In this document: positions 43,585 through 52,803 of the stretch, one piece after another
How positions within the stretch are numbered: the first letter of the stretch is position 1
Layout: every line of letters begins with the position of its first letter
NCBI RefSeq assembly: GCF_002266435.3
Contig: NZ_CP029426.2
Location: forward strand, 62,001-126,000
Length of the DNA: 64,000 nucleotides
Source of the DNA: Bradyrhizobium amphicarpaeae
GTDB lineage: Bacteria; Pseudomonadota; Alphaproteobacteria; Rhizobiales; Xanthobacteraceae
Direction of reading: 5' to 3'
Notes under the pieces: model-generated
The model's database searches: none
Told to the model about the DNA's origin: nothing
What the model saw: the letters and a program-made list of their open reading frames with translations, nothing else
Position numbers and translations under genes: made by a program

Positions 43585-44240
43585 CGAACACTCAACTCTT
43601 GGCTGGCGCGCGCGGCGCGAATGAAGGATTTGATCATCTCCGGGTCCTTCACGCCGGGAGCGCTCTCGACACCGGAGGAGACATCGACGCCGCCGGCGCG
43701 AGTGACGCGCATGGCTTCGGCGACGTTCCCCGCATGCAGACCGCCCGAAACCATATACGGCAGCTTGAGTTCGAGGTTTCCAAGCAGGTGCCAGTCGAAG
43801 GGCGTACCGAGGCCGCCGGGCCGCGTCGCGTCTTTCGGTGCTCGCGCGTCGAACAGGATGCGGTCGGCGACCGCCGCGTAGCCGGGCAGCACGGCAAGAT
43901 CCGCAGCGACCTCGACCGGGACCACCTTCATCACGGGGCGGCCGAACCGCTGCTTGATGTCGCGCAGCCGCGCCGCGCTCTCCTTGCCGTGCAGCTGGAA
44001 AATGTCCGGCGACAGCGCATCCATGATGTTGTCGAGCGTCGCATCGTCGGCATCGACGGTGAGCGCCACCTTGAGCGCGCGCCCCTTCACCTGGCGGCCG
44101 AGGTCGCGGCCGAGCTCCAGGGACAGGTGCCGCGGCGAAGGCGGGAAGAACACGAACCCCACCATATCCGCACCCGCCTCGAGCGCCGCTTGAAGCGTCT
44201 CGCGCGTAGACAGGCCGCAGATTTTGACGAGCAGGGACAT
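43581..44240 (-). CDS. trpF: Phosphoribosylanthranilate isomerase
   Basis: Amadori rearrangement in tryptophan synthesis. I start it at the ATG at 44240 ([20 protein letters not shown]), which gives 219 residues and the canonical catalytic Cys in KICGL; the open frame further upstream to 44516 is not family-like. Catalytic Asp lies in [10 protein letters not shown] or the following [10 protein letters not shown] region, and the phosphate site is [11 protein letters not shown] and GVDVSSGVE. First gene of trpFBA. Confidence 0.95.
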   Translation of the reverse strand: MSLLVKICGLSTRETLQAALEAGADMVGFVFFPPSPRHLSLELGRDLGRQVKGRALKVALTVDADDATLDNIMDALSPDIFQLHGKESAARLRDIKQRFGRPVMKVVPVEVAADLAVLPGYAAVADRILFDARAPKDATRPGGLGTPFDWHLLGNLELKLPYMVSGGLHAGNVAEAMRVTRAGGVDVSSGVESAPGVKDPEMIKSFIRAARASQELSVR

Positions 44241-44304
44241 GGTCTCAAAGCAAATGGAGGCCGCAACGTGCGGCCGGAAAACGGGGCTTTCGGTCGGGCC
44301 GCTT

Positions 44305-44697
44305 CTACAACGTCGCGCGCTGCTTGTCTCGCCCGATGGGCCCGTAAAGCCCGACCCCGGAGGGAACGGGAAGGCGCTGCGAGCCGGGCTTTGCTGCGGC
44401 CGCCTGGGCCCGCAAATCGGCCAGTTCGACCCTGGCAGCCCGTGAATCCGCCTCGTGGCGGCGCGCCGCGCGCCGCCAGTGCCGCTGACCGAACCAGACG
44501 GCACAGCCGCCGGCAAAAACGCCGAGGGCGGCGACCAGGATCAGGAGCAGGAACAGCGGCAGCGTCACCGACAATGACGGATCGTTCGCGATGAAGGGAT
44601 CGAACGAGACCGTGACGAAGTGCCGGTTGGCAACGGCGAAGGTCACCAGGATCAGGCCCAGCGGAATCACGATCAGCGCAGTCAGTAACTTTCGCAT
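44305..44697 (-). CDS. LapA domain (DUF1049) inner-membrane protein
   Basis: 130 residues with two membrane helices: residues about 3-23 (KLLTALIVIPLGLILVTFAV) and 48-68 (LFLLLILVAALGVFAGGCAV). The pattern VANRHFVTVSFDPF between them is typical of lipopolysaccharide assembly protein A domain proteins. The C-terminal part is charged and probably a short coiled coil (RHEADSRAARVELADLRAQA). Sits between ihfB and trpF; the ihfB-lapA-trpF order is conserved in rhizobia. Confidence 0.85.
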   Translation of the reverse strand: MRKLLTALIVIPLGLILVTFAVANRHFVTVSFDPFIANDPSLSVTLPLFLLLILVAALGVFAGGCAVWFGQRHWRRAARRHEADSRAARVELADLRAQAAAAKPGSQRLPVPSGVGLYGPIGRDKQRATL

Positions 44698-44772
44698 CGC
44701 GATCGCTCGTCTTGAATCAAGCTTGCGGCCGCATCATGCGGCTATCAGGTTAAACCCGGACGGCGACATCCT

Positions 44773-45078
44773 TTAGTCGGGCGCGCCGGGATCCGGATGG
44801 TCGCGGTTCAGCCGCTCGCGCATTTCCTTGCCGGTCTTGAAGAACGGAACGCTCTTCTGATCGACAGGCACATGGGCGCCGGTACGTGGATTGCGCCCGG
44901 CGCGTGCAGGGCGATGCTTGACCGAGAAGGCACCGAAGCCGCGCAACTCGACGCGGTCACCGCGCGCGAGGGCCGCTACGATCTCTTCGAGAATCGCATT
45001 CACAATGTTCTCGACATCCCGCTGGTACAGATGCGGGTTGTGCTCGGCGATACGCTGAACAAGTTCGGATTTGATCAT
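44773..45078 (-). CDS. ihfB: Integration host factor beta subunit
   Basis: DNA-bending protein, 101 residues. N-terminal [20 protein letters not shown], the conserved [20 protein letters not shown] and the DNA-intercalating arm [14 protein letters not shown] are all present; the ending is short and acidic. VELRGFG with the early MIKSEL start favours IHF-beta over HU. The promoter should be in the 171-bp gap to sppA; I see no distinct operator there. Confidence 0.95.
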   Translation of the reverse strand: MIKSELVQRIAEHNPHLYQRDVENIVNAILEEIVAALARGDRVELRGFGAFSVKHRPARAGRNPRTGAHVPVDQKSVPFFKTGKEMRERLNRDHPDPGAPD

Positions 45079-45249
45079 CGAGAGATAGGACCCGGAAGCG
45101 TGCGGATGACCATTTCCGTGAAAATACCTTGATCTGTCAAGACGCTAAATCAGGATTGAGTATCGTGAAAATGCGTGACAAATGCCGAAAAAGCGGGCTG
45201 ACCCGATGCCCGTCAGGCGGGAAAATCCTCAGGCGCTCGCCCAGCCCCG

Positions 45250-46230
45250 TCAATTTGACGCGGCCGGGTGCCACAGCGCCAGCATTCCGTCCATTCCAAA
45301 CCGATCGACCGCCTGCGCGACCCCGGTTTGCCCGATTTGATGCGCAATCGAGCCAAAACCGAGCGCTTCCAGCGCAATGGCAGCCGCCGTCTTGAGGAAC
45401 GGCAGATCACCGAAGCGCGGCTCGAGCTTGTAGTCGCGTACCGGAAGACCCTTCTTGACGCTCTTCTGCTCGACCAGCCAGGTCACCGCCGTCTTCTCGT
45501 CGCCGATCTGATCGATCAGCTTGAGATCGATCGCCTGGCGTCCCGTGAAGACGCGGCCATCAGCCACTTTCTCGAGCTGCGTGTCATCCATGCCACGCCG
45601 TTCCTTCACCAATCCCTTGAACCAGGCATAGGAATCCTTCACCAGCGCATCAAGGGCAGCCCGCGCTTCGGGACTGGTCGGCTCAAAACCGTTGGGCGCA
45701 GCCTTCAGCGGCGACGACTTCACCTCCTCGACCTTGACGCCGATGGTCTTCAGGAGCTCGCTGACGTTGGGATATTGGAACAGCACGCCGATCGACCCGA
45801 CCAGCGAGCTCTGCTGGGCAATGATGTGGTCGCTGGCAATCGCCGTGATGTAGCCCCCGGAGGCAGCCAGGCCCTCGACCACCACGACCAGCGGCTTCTT
45901 CGCCTTGAGCCGGACGAGCGAATCGTAGAGCTGCTCGGAGCCGGCGGTGGTGCCGCCCGGCGAGTTGATGTGAACGATAACAGCCGCAGCCTGCGAATTC
46001 TCCAGCCGCTCCAGCGCCTGCGTGCGATCGGAATCGCTGCGGATCAGGCCTTCGATATGGACCCGCGCGATCGAGCCGGCGGATGCGAAGGTGCCGCGCG
46101 CGCCGGGTGTCGCGATCAGCGCAACGCCCGCAATCGCCGCGATCGCGATCAGCGCGGCCATCACGCGCCAGAACGTCAGCTTGCGGCGGATCCTGCGGCG
46201 ATCGACGATGATGTCCGAATCGAGCGACAT
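45250..46230 (-). CDS. sppA: Signal peptide peptidase SppA
   Basis: Membrane serine protease that degrades cleaved signal peptides. 326 residues, the short (single-domain) type. N-terminal membrane anchor (VMAALIAIAAIAGVALIATP), then the S49 core: HINSPGGTTAGSEQLYDSL, the nucleophile Ser in GLAASGGYITAIASD, GSIGVLFQYPNV and the general-base lysine region VEEVKSSPLKAAP. Downstream of rpsA on the same strand, but a strong terminator lies between them, so it probably has its own promoter. Confidence 0.93.
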   Translation of the reverse strand: MSLDSDIIVDRRRIRRKLTFWRVMAALIAIAAIAGVALIATPGARGTFASAGSIARVHIEGLIRSDSDRTQALERLENSQAAAVIVHINSPGGTTAGSEQLYDSLVRLKAKKPLVVVVEGLAASGGYITAIASDHIIAQQSSLVGSIGVLFQYPNVSELLKTIGVKVEEVKSSPLKAAPNGFEPTSPEARAALDALVKDSYAWFKGLVKERRGMDDTQLEKVADGRVFTGRQAIDLKLIDQIGDEKTAVTWLVEQKSVKKGLPVRDYKLEPRFGDLPFLKTAAAIALEALGFGSIAHQIGQTGVAQAVDRFGMDGMLALWHPAASN

Positions 46231-46371
46231 CCAGATATCTCCAAATGAAAGGCCAAGCGCGTTGTGCCCTCACAGCGTGACCAACGGCTTATCTGGATAC
46301 ATCAATTGCGGCGCAATTTGAAGAAAACAAGGCCTGCGGGCTGACCCAGAGCAACTGCGTAGGAGCGCAAG

Positions 46372-46438
46372 CGTAATCGGGGCCCGTCACAGCGCCGAAA
46401 CACCCTCCCGGATTGCGCTTCGCTCCATCCGGGCAACG
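46372..46438. repeat. Degraded copy of the GTAGCCCGGAT repeat
   Basis: The right half CCCGGATTGCGCTTCGCTCC then ATCCGGGCAACG is close to the units at 38248 and 39048; the left half (GCGTAATCGGGGCCCG) has diverged. It lies between the rpsA terminator and sppA in a 275-bp gap that otherwise holds only the sppA leader. Confidence 0.65.
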
Positions 46439-46453
46439 GGCACCAAGCCACAA

Positions 46454-46480
46454 CAAAAAAGCCCCGGCTCGCGCCGGGGC
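46454..46480 (-). terminator. Intrinsic terminator after rpsA
   Basis: Read on the minus strand: GCCCCGGC, loop GCGA, GCCGGGGC, then T6. A perfect 8-bp GC-rich stem with a tetraloop and a T-run, 25 bp after the rpsA stop. It is the cleanest intrinsic terminator in the window. Confidence 0.92.
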
Positions 46481-46505
46481 TTCGATGCAGCGAAATGCGT
46501 TTCGC

Positions 46506-48212
46506 TTACTTGCTGTCGCGGTTCTTGAGCGCGGTGCCCAGGATGTCGCCGAGCGTCGCTCCCGAATCGGAGGAGCCGTACTGCGCGATGGCTTCCTTCT
46601 CTTCGGCGACTTCGAGCGCCTTGATCGACACCTGGACCTTGCGGGCCTTCTTGTCGAACTGGATCACGCGGGCATCGACCTTCTCGCCGACGGCAAAGCG
46701 TTCGGCGCGCTGGTCGTTGCGATCACGGGCAAGCTCCGAGCGCTTGACGAAGGTGGTGAAGTCGGTCCCGGTGATCTTCACCTCGATACCGCTTTCCTTC
46801 ACTTCGAGCACTTCGCAGGTCACGACCGCGCCCTTCTTGACATCGCCCGGCTCGGCGAAGGGATCGCCTTCGAGCTGCTTGATGCCGAGCGAGATGCGCT
46901 CCTTCTCGACGTCCACATCGAGCACCACGGCCTTGACCATGTCGCCCTTCTTGTAGTTGTCGATCACCTGCTCGCCCGGAAGCTTCCAGTCGAGGTCGGA
47001 GAGATGGACCATGCCGTCGACGTCGCCCTCGAGACCCAGGAACAGGCCGAACTCGGTCTTGTTCTTGACCTCGCCCTCGACCGTCGAACCGGTCGGGTGA
47101 CCTTCGACGAAGACCTCCCAGGGGTTGCGCATGGTCTGCTTGAGGCCGAGCGAGATGCGGCGCTTGACGGAATCGACTTCCAGCACCTGCACTTCGACTT
47201 CCTGCGAGGTCGAAACGATCTTGCCGGGGTGCATGTTCTTCTTGGTCCACGACATCTCGGAGACGTGGATCAGGCCTTCGATGCCCGGCTCGAGCTCGAC
47301 GAACGCACCGTAGTCGGTGATGTTGGTGACGCGGCCGGTGAAGCGGGCACCCAGCGGGTACTTGGCTTCGATGCCCTGCCACGGATCGTCCAGCAGCTGC
47401 TTCATGCCCAGCGAGATGCGGTGCGTCTCGTGGTTGATCTTGATGATCTTGACCTTCACGGTCTGGCCGATCGAGAGCACCTCGGTCGGGTGGTTGACGC
47501 GGCGCCACGCGATGTCGGTGACGTGCAGCAGGCCGTCGATGCCGCCGAGATCAACGAACGCACCGTAATCGGTGATGTTCTTGACCACGCCGTCGATGAC
47601 CTGACCCTCTTCGAGGTTCTGCACCAGCTCCTGACGCTGCTCGGCGCGGGTCTCTTCGAGAACCGTGCGGCGGGACACGACGATGTTGCCGCGGCGGCGG
47701 TCCATCTTGAGGATCTGGAACGGCTGCGAGTTGTTCATCAGCGGCGCAACGTCGCGGATCGGACGGATGTCGACCTGCGAGCGCGGCAGGAAGGCCACGG
47801 CACCGTCGAGGTCGACGGTGAAGCCGCCCTTGACCTGGTTGAAGATGACGCCGTTGACCTTCTCGTTGTTCTGGAACGCCTTCTCTAGCTTGCCCCAGCT
47901 CTCTTCGCGGCGCGCCTTGTCGCGCGACAGCACGGCTTCGCCGAGCGCGTTCTCGATCCGATCGAGGAACACTTCGACCTCGTCGCCGACCTTCAGTTCG
48001 CTGTCACGGCCGGGGCCGGAAAATTCGCGCAGGGCGACGCGGCCCTCGGTCTTCAGGCCGACGTCGATGACGGCCATGTCCTTTTCAATTGCAACCACCT
48101 TGCCCTTGATGACGGAGCTTTCCTGCAGGTTGCCGCCTGCGAAGGACTCGTCGAGCATCGCAGCGAAATCGTCGCGCGACGGGCTATAGGTATCAGCGGA
48201 AGTCGAAGCCAT
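46506..48212 (-). CDS. rpsA: 30S ribosomal protein S1
   Basis: mRNA-binding ribosomal protein, 568 residues from the ATG at 48212 (MASTSADTYSPSRDDFAAML), which has GGAGA 6 nt before it. The frame is open for another 26 codons upstream but those do not match. Six S1 OB-fold repeats follow one another, recognisable by VIDGVVKNITDYGAFVDLGG, FTGRVTNITDYGAFVELEPG, VEGEVKNKTEFGLFLGLEGD and similar starts; the first two are degenerate, as in other S1 proteins. Preceded by cmk and aroA on the same strand, the common aroA-cmk-rpsA order. The 268-bp leader likely holds its own promoter and possibly an autoregulatory structure. Confidence 0.97.
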   Translation of the reverse strand: MASTSADTYSPSRDDFAAMLDESFAGGNLQESSVIKGKVVAIEKDMAVIDVGLKTEGRVALREFSGPGRDSELKVGDEVEVFLDRIENALGEAVLSRDKARREESWGKLEKAFQNNEKVNGVIFNQVKGGFTVDLDGAVAFLPRSQVDIRPIRDVAPLMNNSQPFQILKMDRRRGNIVVSRRTVLEETRAEQRQELVQNLEEGQVIDGVVKNITDYGAFVDLGGIDGLLHVTDIAWRRVNHPTEVLSIGQTVKVKIIKINHETHRISLGMKQLLDDPWQGIEAKYPLGARFTGRVTNITDYGAFVELEPGIEGLIHVSEMSWTKKNMHPGKIVSTSQEVEVQVLEVDSVKRRISLGLKQTMRNPWEVFVEGHPTGSTVEGEVKNKTEFGLFLGLEGDVDGMVHLSDLDWKLPGEQVIDNYKKGDMVKAVVLDVDVEKERISLGIKQLEGDPFAEPGDVKKGAVVTCEVLEVKESGIEVKITGTDFTTFVKRSELARDRNDQRAERFAVGEKVDARVIQFDKKARKVQVSIKALEVAEEKEAIAQYGSSDSGATLGDILGTALKNRDSK

Positions 48213-48480
48213 TTGTTCTCCAATTGCGGATGTCGTGCCGGCCGTTGGGTTCATGGGCGCATCGCACACGCAGTGTCGGAAGGTCCGCAAAACCTTCGAA
48301 CGACCGCTCGTTGCGCCGCCCCTGAGAGGCGAAACAACGGAAGCGGGCCGGCTGAGGCCCGCGCGTTCGATACGTGGAAATCTTATGTCCGGAGCCTGGA
48401 TCGCGCCGGTCCCGAACAGGGGACCGAGGTATCGACCTCAAAGAGCGGGAGCGGGCACTTCCTCCAATGACGGCGGCGGC

Positions 48481-49119
48481 TTAACCCCGCGACCGGCCCG
48501 CTCGGACGGCCTCGATAATGTCGATGGCGGCCCGGACGCCGCCTTCTATATCCAGTTGGGAGTTATCTAGCAAGTAAGCATCCGCGGCCGGTTTCAGGGG
48601 GGCAATCGGCCGGTTCTTGTCGCGTTCGTCGCGCTGGATGATGTCGGCGAGCACGGCGGCCTCGTCGGCCTCCTCGCCCCTTGCCTTGGCCTCCATGGTC
48701 CGGCGGCGCGCCCGGACTTTTGGATCGGCCACGACGAAGATCTTCACGTCCGCATGCGGGCAGATCACGGTTCCAATGTCCCGGCCGTCCAGCACGGCAC
48801 CGGGCGGATCGGCGGCGAATTGCCTCTGAAAGTTGACCAGGGCCTCGCGGACCCTCGGGATCGCCGAGACGATCGAGGCGCCCTCGCCGGCCTTCTGGGT
48901 CTTCAGGGCTGGATTGCCGAACTTCTCGGGATCGAGTTCCAGCGCCGCGGCGACCGCAGCCTCCTCGTCGCGGAGATCGTGACCGGACTGCATCAGGGCA
49001 TAAGCCACCGCGCGGTAGATCACGCCGGTATCGAGATGACGATAGCCGTAATGGTGCGCGAGACGCTTGCCGAGCGTCCCCTTGCCCGAGGCCGCGGGCC
49101 CGTCGATGGCGATGATCAT
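48481..49119 (-). CDS. cmk: Cytidylate kinase
   Basis: Phosphorylates CMP and dCMP. 212 residues. P-loop [19 protein letters not shown] at residues 3-21, CMP-binding motifs [18 protein letters not shown] and [21 protein letters not shown], and the LID region [13 protein letters not shown]. The ATG overlaps the aroA stop by 4 bp, so aroA and cmk are coupled. Confidence 0.97.
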   Translation of the reverse strand: MIIAIDGPAASGKGTLGKRLAHHYGYRHLDTGVIYRAVAYALMQSGHDLRDEEAAVAAALELDPEKFGNPALKTQKAGEGASIVSAIPRVREALVNFQRQFAADPPGAVLDGRDIGTVICPHADVKIFVVADPKVRARRRTMEAKARGEEADEAAVLADIIQRDERDKNRPIAPLKPAADAYLLDNSQLDIEGGVRAAIDIIEAVRAGRSRG

Positions 49120-50453
49120 GAAAACTCGGCCCCCAGCGAACGCATCATCGGAATGAAATCCGGGAAACTGGTGGCGATGAAGGCGGTGTCGTCGACGGTC
49201 ACCGCCTGATCGGAGGCGCAGCCCATCACCAGTGCGGACATCGCGATGCGATGGTCCATGTGGGTGGCGACAGTGCCGCCGCCGGGGACGTGACCGCGGC
49301 CTTCGACGATCAGATCGTCGCCGGAGACCTCGACCTTGACGCCGTTGACGCGCAGCATGGCGGCGGTGGCCTCCAGGCGATCCGATTCCTTGACGCGCAG
49401 CTCCTGCAGGCCGCGCATGATCGTCGTGCCCTCGGCGAAGGCGGCTGCCACCGCCAGCACCAGATATTCATCGATCATCGAGGGCGCGCGCTCCGGCGGC
49501 ACCACGACGCCGCGCAGCTTCGAGGCGCGTACACGCAAGCGCGCCATCGGCTCGCCGGCGTCGCCGCGGACTTCGCTCTCCTCGATCGATGCGCCCATTT
49601 CGCGCAGCGTGATGAACAGGCCGGTGCGCAGCGGATTGGTCATGACGTCGGACAGGACGACGTCGGAGCCCTCGACGATCAGCGCTGCGACCACCGGGAA
49701 AGCCGCCGAGGAGGGATCGGCGGGCACAACGACGGTGGCGCCATGCAGCTCCGGCTGGCCGACCAGGGTGATCTTGCGGCCATGCGTGCCCTCGCGCGTG
49801 GAGGTGATATCGGCGCCAAAATGCTTGAGCATCAGCTCGGTGTGGTCGCGGCTGGCCTCGCTCTCGATCACGGTTGTGGTGCCGGGCGCAGCGAGACCCG
49901 CCAGCAGCACCGCCGATTTGATTTGGGCCGAGGCGACCGGGGTCTGGTAGGTGATCGGCAGCGGATCGCGCGCGCCCTGAAGGGTCAGGGGCAGGCGGCC
50001 GCCCTCCCCGCCGGAGACGACCTTCGCGCCCATCTTTTCCAGGGGATCGAGAATCCGGCGCATCGGCCGGCTGCGCAGCGAGGCATCGCCGTCGAAAACC
50101 GCCGAGATCGGGCAGCCGGCGACGGCGCCCATCACCAGCCGGCAGCCGGTGCCGGAGTTCCCGAAATCCAGCGGAGCCTTGGGCTGGGCGAAGCCCGCGA
50201 CGCCCGCGCCCTGCACCTTCCAGGCAAAATCGCCGGTCCGCTCCACGGTGGCGCCCAGCGCCTGCATCGATTTGGCGGTGTTGAGGACGTCCTCGCCCTC
50301 CAGCAGGCCCGAAATCCTGGTCTCGCCGACCGCGAGCGCGCCCAGAATGAGGGCACGGTGGGAAATCGACTTGTCCCCGGGCACCCGTACTTTCCCGGTC
50401 AGGGGCCCGCTGGCGCGAGCCTGGAGCGGCCTCGTTTGGTCGGAATTGGTCAC
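49116..50453 (-). CDS. aroA: 3-phosphoshikimate 1-carboxyvinyltransferase (EPSP synthase, class II)
   Basis: Sixth step of the shikimate pathway. I start at the GTG at 50453 (product begins (M)[17 protein letters not shown]), preceded by AAGGA at 7 nt, giving 445 residues; an upstream in-frame start at 50501 lacks such a site. Substrate motifs are [50 protein letters not shown] and [15 protein letters not shown]; the R-D-H-x-E-x-x-M pattern marks class II enzymes. The glycine that is alanine in the glyphosate-tolerant CP4 enzyme is kept (NSGT). Coupled to cmk. Confidence 0.96.
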   Translation of the reverse strand: MTNSDQTRPLQARASGPLTGKVRVPGDKSISHRALILGALAVGETRISGLLEGEDVLNTAKSMQALGATVERTGDFAWKVQGAGVAGFAQPKAPLDFGNSGTGCRLVMGAVAGCPISAVFDGDASLRSRPMRRILDPLEKMGAKVVSGGEGGRLPLTLQGARDPLPITYQTPVASAQIKSAVLLAGLAAPGTTTVIESEASRDHTELMLKHFGADITSTREGTHGRKITLVGQPELHGATVVVPADPSSAAFPVVAALIVEGSDVVLSDVMTNPLRTGLFITLREMGASIEESEVRGDAGEPMARLRVRASKLRGVVVPPERAPSMIDEYLVLAVAAAFAEGTTIMRGLQELRVKESDRLEATAAMLRVNGVKVEVSGDDLIVEGRGHVPGGGTVATHMDHRIAMSALVMGCASDQAVTVDDTAFIATSFPDFIPMMRSLGAEFS

Positions 50454-50613
50454 GATCGTGTCCTTGGATGCGCCTTCAAGGGGGCTCGGCGCAGGTACCA
50501 CATGGTCAGCACCCCGTCACGGGCATGTCGTTCTCCCGTAATGCGCTATTGACAGCGGCCCGCCAACTAGCCAAGTGAAACACCGCTTTTCAGACATTCC
50601 CAGGATTCCTGCC

Positions 50614-51021
50614 GTGGCCAAGTCAGAACTCGGAACCAAACGTATTTGCCCGACCACGGGCAAGAAGTTCTACGACCTCAACAAGAATCCGGTGATCTCG
50701 CCCTATACCGGCGAAGTCGTGCCGATCGCGCCCGTCGCGCCCGCGCGCGTGCCTCGCGGTGCCGAAGCCCGGCACGCGGCGACGGCGGATGCCACGCCGG
50801 AGCCGGCAGAGGTCGAAGAGGTCTCGCTCGAGGAGGCCGACGCCGAGGAGAACACCGGCAAGGTCAAGGCCGCCGTGCCCGAATCCGAGGACGATATCGA
50901 GGTCGACGAGACCATTGATGACGACGATGACGATGATTCGACCTTCATTGCCGACGAAGAAGAGGGCGATGAGGACGTGACCGACATCATTGGTGATGTC
51001 GGAGGTGATGAAGAGACTTGA
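50614..51021 (+). CDS. FYDLN-type acidic protein (TIGR02300 family)
   Basis: 135 residues from the GTG at 50614 ((M)AKSELGTKRICPTTG), which has AGGA upstream; an earlier in-frame GTG at 50575 adds 13 residues not seen in the family. The N-terminal KKFYDLNKNPVISPYTGEVV is the family signature. In most members this is a zinc ribbon with two CxxC pairs, but here only one cysteine remains. The rest is a long acidic tail with a run of seven Asp (DETIDDDDDDDSTF), intrinsically disordered by composition. Function unknown. Divergent from aroA; TTGACA at 50549-50554 is a candidate -35 box. Confidence 0.88.
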   Translation: MAKSELGTKRICPTTGKKFYDLNKNPVISPYTGEVVPIAPVAPARVPRGAEARHAATADATPEPAEVEEVSLEEADAEENTGKVKAAVPESEDDIEVDETIDDDDDDDSTFIADEEEGDEDVTDIIGDVGGDEET

Positions 51022-51112
51022 GATCGGCCCTGATCTGTGAAAAAGGGTGCACCGCGCGAGTCACCAGGGCTCGCCGGTGCGGGTGATCCACCAGGATCCC
51101 CACAAGGACTAA

Positions 51113-51188
<76 letters not shown>

Positions 51189-51348
51189 GCCTTCGCTCGC
51201 TTCGCGAGCTTCGGCTCGGCAAGCCAGCGTCGCTCCATCGTAGCGAAGCTTGCGAAGGCTGCCGCGGCGTAGCCCGAAGGGCGAAGCCGGGCTTCACCGA
51301 ATAAAACGAGTATGTAAGCTCCACTCTTGGCAACCGGGTGGGGGTACA
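51189..51348 (+). repeat. tRNA-linked repeat leader of the GIY-YIG unit
   Basis: Starts immediately at the tRNA end with GCCTTCGCTCGCTTCGCGAG, a hairpin-rich GC segment, then GCTGCCGCGGCGTAGCCCGA and GGGCGAAGCCGGGCTTCACC before the GIY-YIG start. From memory, closely similar leaders accompany small GIY-YIG genes at many tRNA 3' ends in Bradyrhizobium-type genomes, so I treat the leader plus gene as one mobile-like unit. Translated frames through this segment look like low-complexity shadow products. Confidence 0.55.
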
Positions 51349-51585
51349 GTGAAATACGTCTACATCCTTGAGAGCTTCGATTCCCTCCATTTTTATATCG
51401 GGATCACCGACGACCTCCGCGCCCGGCTGGCGAAGCACAACGCCGGCGAGGTGCCCCACACCTCGAAATACCGGCCCTGGCGTCTCAAGACTTACGTTGC
51501 GTTCAGCGATGAGAAGCAAGCCGTAGCGTTTGAGAAATATCTGAAATCAGCGTCCGGCCGCGCCTTCGCCAAGAAACGCCTCTAA
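51349..51585 (+). CDS. Small GIY-YIG nuclease-domain protein
   Basis: 78 residues from the GTG at 51349 ((M)KYVYILESFDSLHFYIG), a single GIY-YIG domain of the UPF0213/YhbQ type. The VYI and YIG strands, the catalytic Arg in ITDDLRARLAKHNAG and the catalytic Glu in AVAFEKYLKSASGR are all there, so the fold and active site look complete. The in-frame region upstream (from 51250) is repeat DNA. It sits downstream of tRNA-Ala and ends 8 bp before the convergent ohrR. Its role is unknown. Confidence 0.85.
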   Translation: MKYVYILESFDSLHFYIGITDDLRARLAKHNAGEVPHTSKYRPWRLKTYVAFSDEKQAVAFEKYLKSASGRAFAKKRL

Positions 51586-51593
51586 GCCGCCCC

Positions 51594-52052
51594 CTACTCC
51601 CCGATCACCGCATTCAACCGATCCCTCAACGCGACGATCTCGTCCTTCATCGCGACCAGCTCCGACACCGAACATTCCGATGCCGCCAGAATCGACTGCG
51701 GCACGGCGCGCGCTTTCTCCTTCAGCGCTTGCCCCTGGGCCGTCAGCGCGATCAGCACCTGACGCTCGTCCTCGCTCGATCGGGTCCGCTTGACGAGATG
51801 GGCGGCCTCCAAGCGCTTGAGCAGCGGCGTCAGCGTGCCCGAATCCAGGAACAGCCGCTCGCCGATGTCCTTGACCGGCACGTCGTCGCGCTCCCACAGC
51901 ACCAGCATGACCAGATATTGCGGATAGGTCAGGCCGAGCCGGTCCAGCAGCGGCTTGTAGACGCGGTTGAAGGCGTGCGCGGCCGAATAGATCGCGAAGC
52001 AGATCTGGTTGTCGAGCCGCTGCGGGTCCAGTGCCGAGTGTTTGCGAGGCAT
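51594..52052 (-). CDS. ohrR: Organic hydroperoxide sensor OhrR (MarR family)
   Basis: Repressor that releases DNA when its reactive cysteine is oxidised by organic peroxides. I start at the ATG at 52052 ([20 protein letters not shown]), giving 152 residues; the frame is open to 52115 but that part overlaps the operator. The sensing Cys18 lies in [12 protein letters not shown], matching Cys15/Cys22 of known OhrR proteins. The winged helix covers [25 protein letters not shown]. Divergent from ohr with shared operators between. Confidence 0.94.
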   Translation of the reverse strand: MPRKHSALDPQRLDNQICFAIYSAAHAFNRVYKPLLDRLGLTYPQYLVMLVLWERDDVPVKDIGERLFLDSGTLTPLLKRLEAAHLVKRTRSSEDERQVLIALTAQGQALKEKARAVPQSILAASECSVSELVAMKDEIVALRDRLNAVIGE

Positions 52053-52101
52053 AGCGAATCTCACGAGGGTCTCCCCATTCTGGGACCGGCCGGCGGCATA
52101 T

Positions 52102-52154
52102 TCAATTGCGGACAATTAAATGTGAGGCATGCAAATATCAATTGCGCACAATCT
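52102..52154. promoter_or_regulatory. Twin OhrR-type operators between ohrR and ohr
   Basis: Two copies of a 17-bp sequence: TCAATTGCGGACAATTA (52102-52118) and TCAATTGCGCACAATCT (52138-52154), 36 bp apart. The first contains the perfect inverted repeat AATTG-N4-CAATT, the second the same with one mismatch. A sigma70-type promoter for ohr can be read as TTGCGC (52142-52147), 17 bp, GATACA (52165-52170), so the second operator covers the -35 box. The first lies closer to ohrR. This fits OhrR repression of both genes. Confidence 0.75.
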
Positions 52155-52207
52155 AATTGCTTGCGATACAGGGCGCACCCCAACCGCAAGACCCTGAGGA
52201 GACGAAG

Positions 52208-52633
52208 ATGTCCGTAAACGTCCTCTACAAGACCAGCGCCAAGGCCACCGGCGGCCGCGACGGCCATGCCGCGACCCTCGACGGCGCGCTCGACGTCAAG
52301 CTCACCACGCCGAAGGAGCTCGGCGGCGGCGGTGGCGCCGGCAACAATCCCGAGCAGCTGTTCGCGGCCGGCTATGCCGCCTGCTTCATCGGCGCGATGA
52401 AGTTCGTATCGTCGCAGGGCGGGCCGAAGGTTCCGGCTGACGCCTCCGTGACCTCGACCGTCGGCATCGGCCCGCGCTCCGAGGGCGGCTTCGGTCTCGA
52501 CATCGATCTCGCCGTCTCGCTGCCGGGCCTGGCCCGCGCGGAAGCCGAGGCGCTGGTGGAGAAGGCACACCAGGTCTGCCCGTACTCCAATGCCACGCGC
52601 GGCAATGTCGACGTTCGCCTGACGGTCGTCTGA
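52208..52633 (+). CDS. ohr: Organic hydroperoxide resistance protein Ohr
   Basis: Thiol peroxidase of the OsmC/Ohr family that reduces organic and fatty-acid hydroperoxides. 141 residues from the ATG at 52208 (GAGGAGACGA upstream). The two redox cysteines are Cys59 ([10 protein letters not shown]) and Cys124 ([13 protein letters not shown]), both in the canonical context. Family opening [19 protein letters not shown] is clear. Divergent partner of ohrR. Confidence 0.97.
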   Translation: MSVNVLYKTSAKATGGRDGHAATLDGALDVKLTTPKELGGGGGAGNNPEQLFAAGYAACFIGAMKFVSSQGGPKVPADASVTSTVGIGPRSEGGFGLDIDLAVSLPGLARAEAEALVEKAHQVCPYSNATRGNVDVRLTVV

Positions 52634-52803
52634 TCGAAAGTGCGGATTGGCTGGCCCGGGATCCCCCTCGGGCCGGCCGCTTCCATTTGCCATGCCGCGG
52701 CATGCGGTGTGCGCCTGCATGACCCCCTACGCTCGGCGCCATTGCCGGCATCGGCAAACCTCGCTAGGCCTGTGACCAAATCTCGACACAGGGAAGCGAA
52801 GGC

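Noticed and set aside
46413..47888. Plus-strand open frame of 491 codons opposite rpsA
   Set aside because: Fully antisense to ribosomal protein S1, and its repeated pattern mirrors the S1 repeats on the other strand.
48213..48480. A riboswitch or leader RNA before rpsA
   Set aside because: Only scattered short pairings; nothing matches a known class by eye and I could not test covariation.
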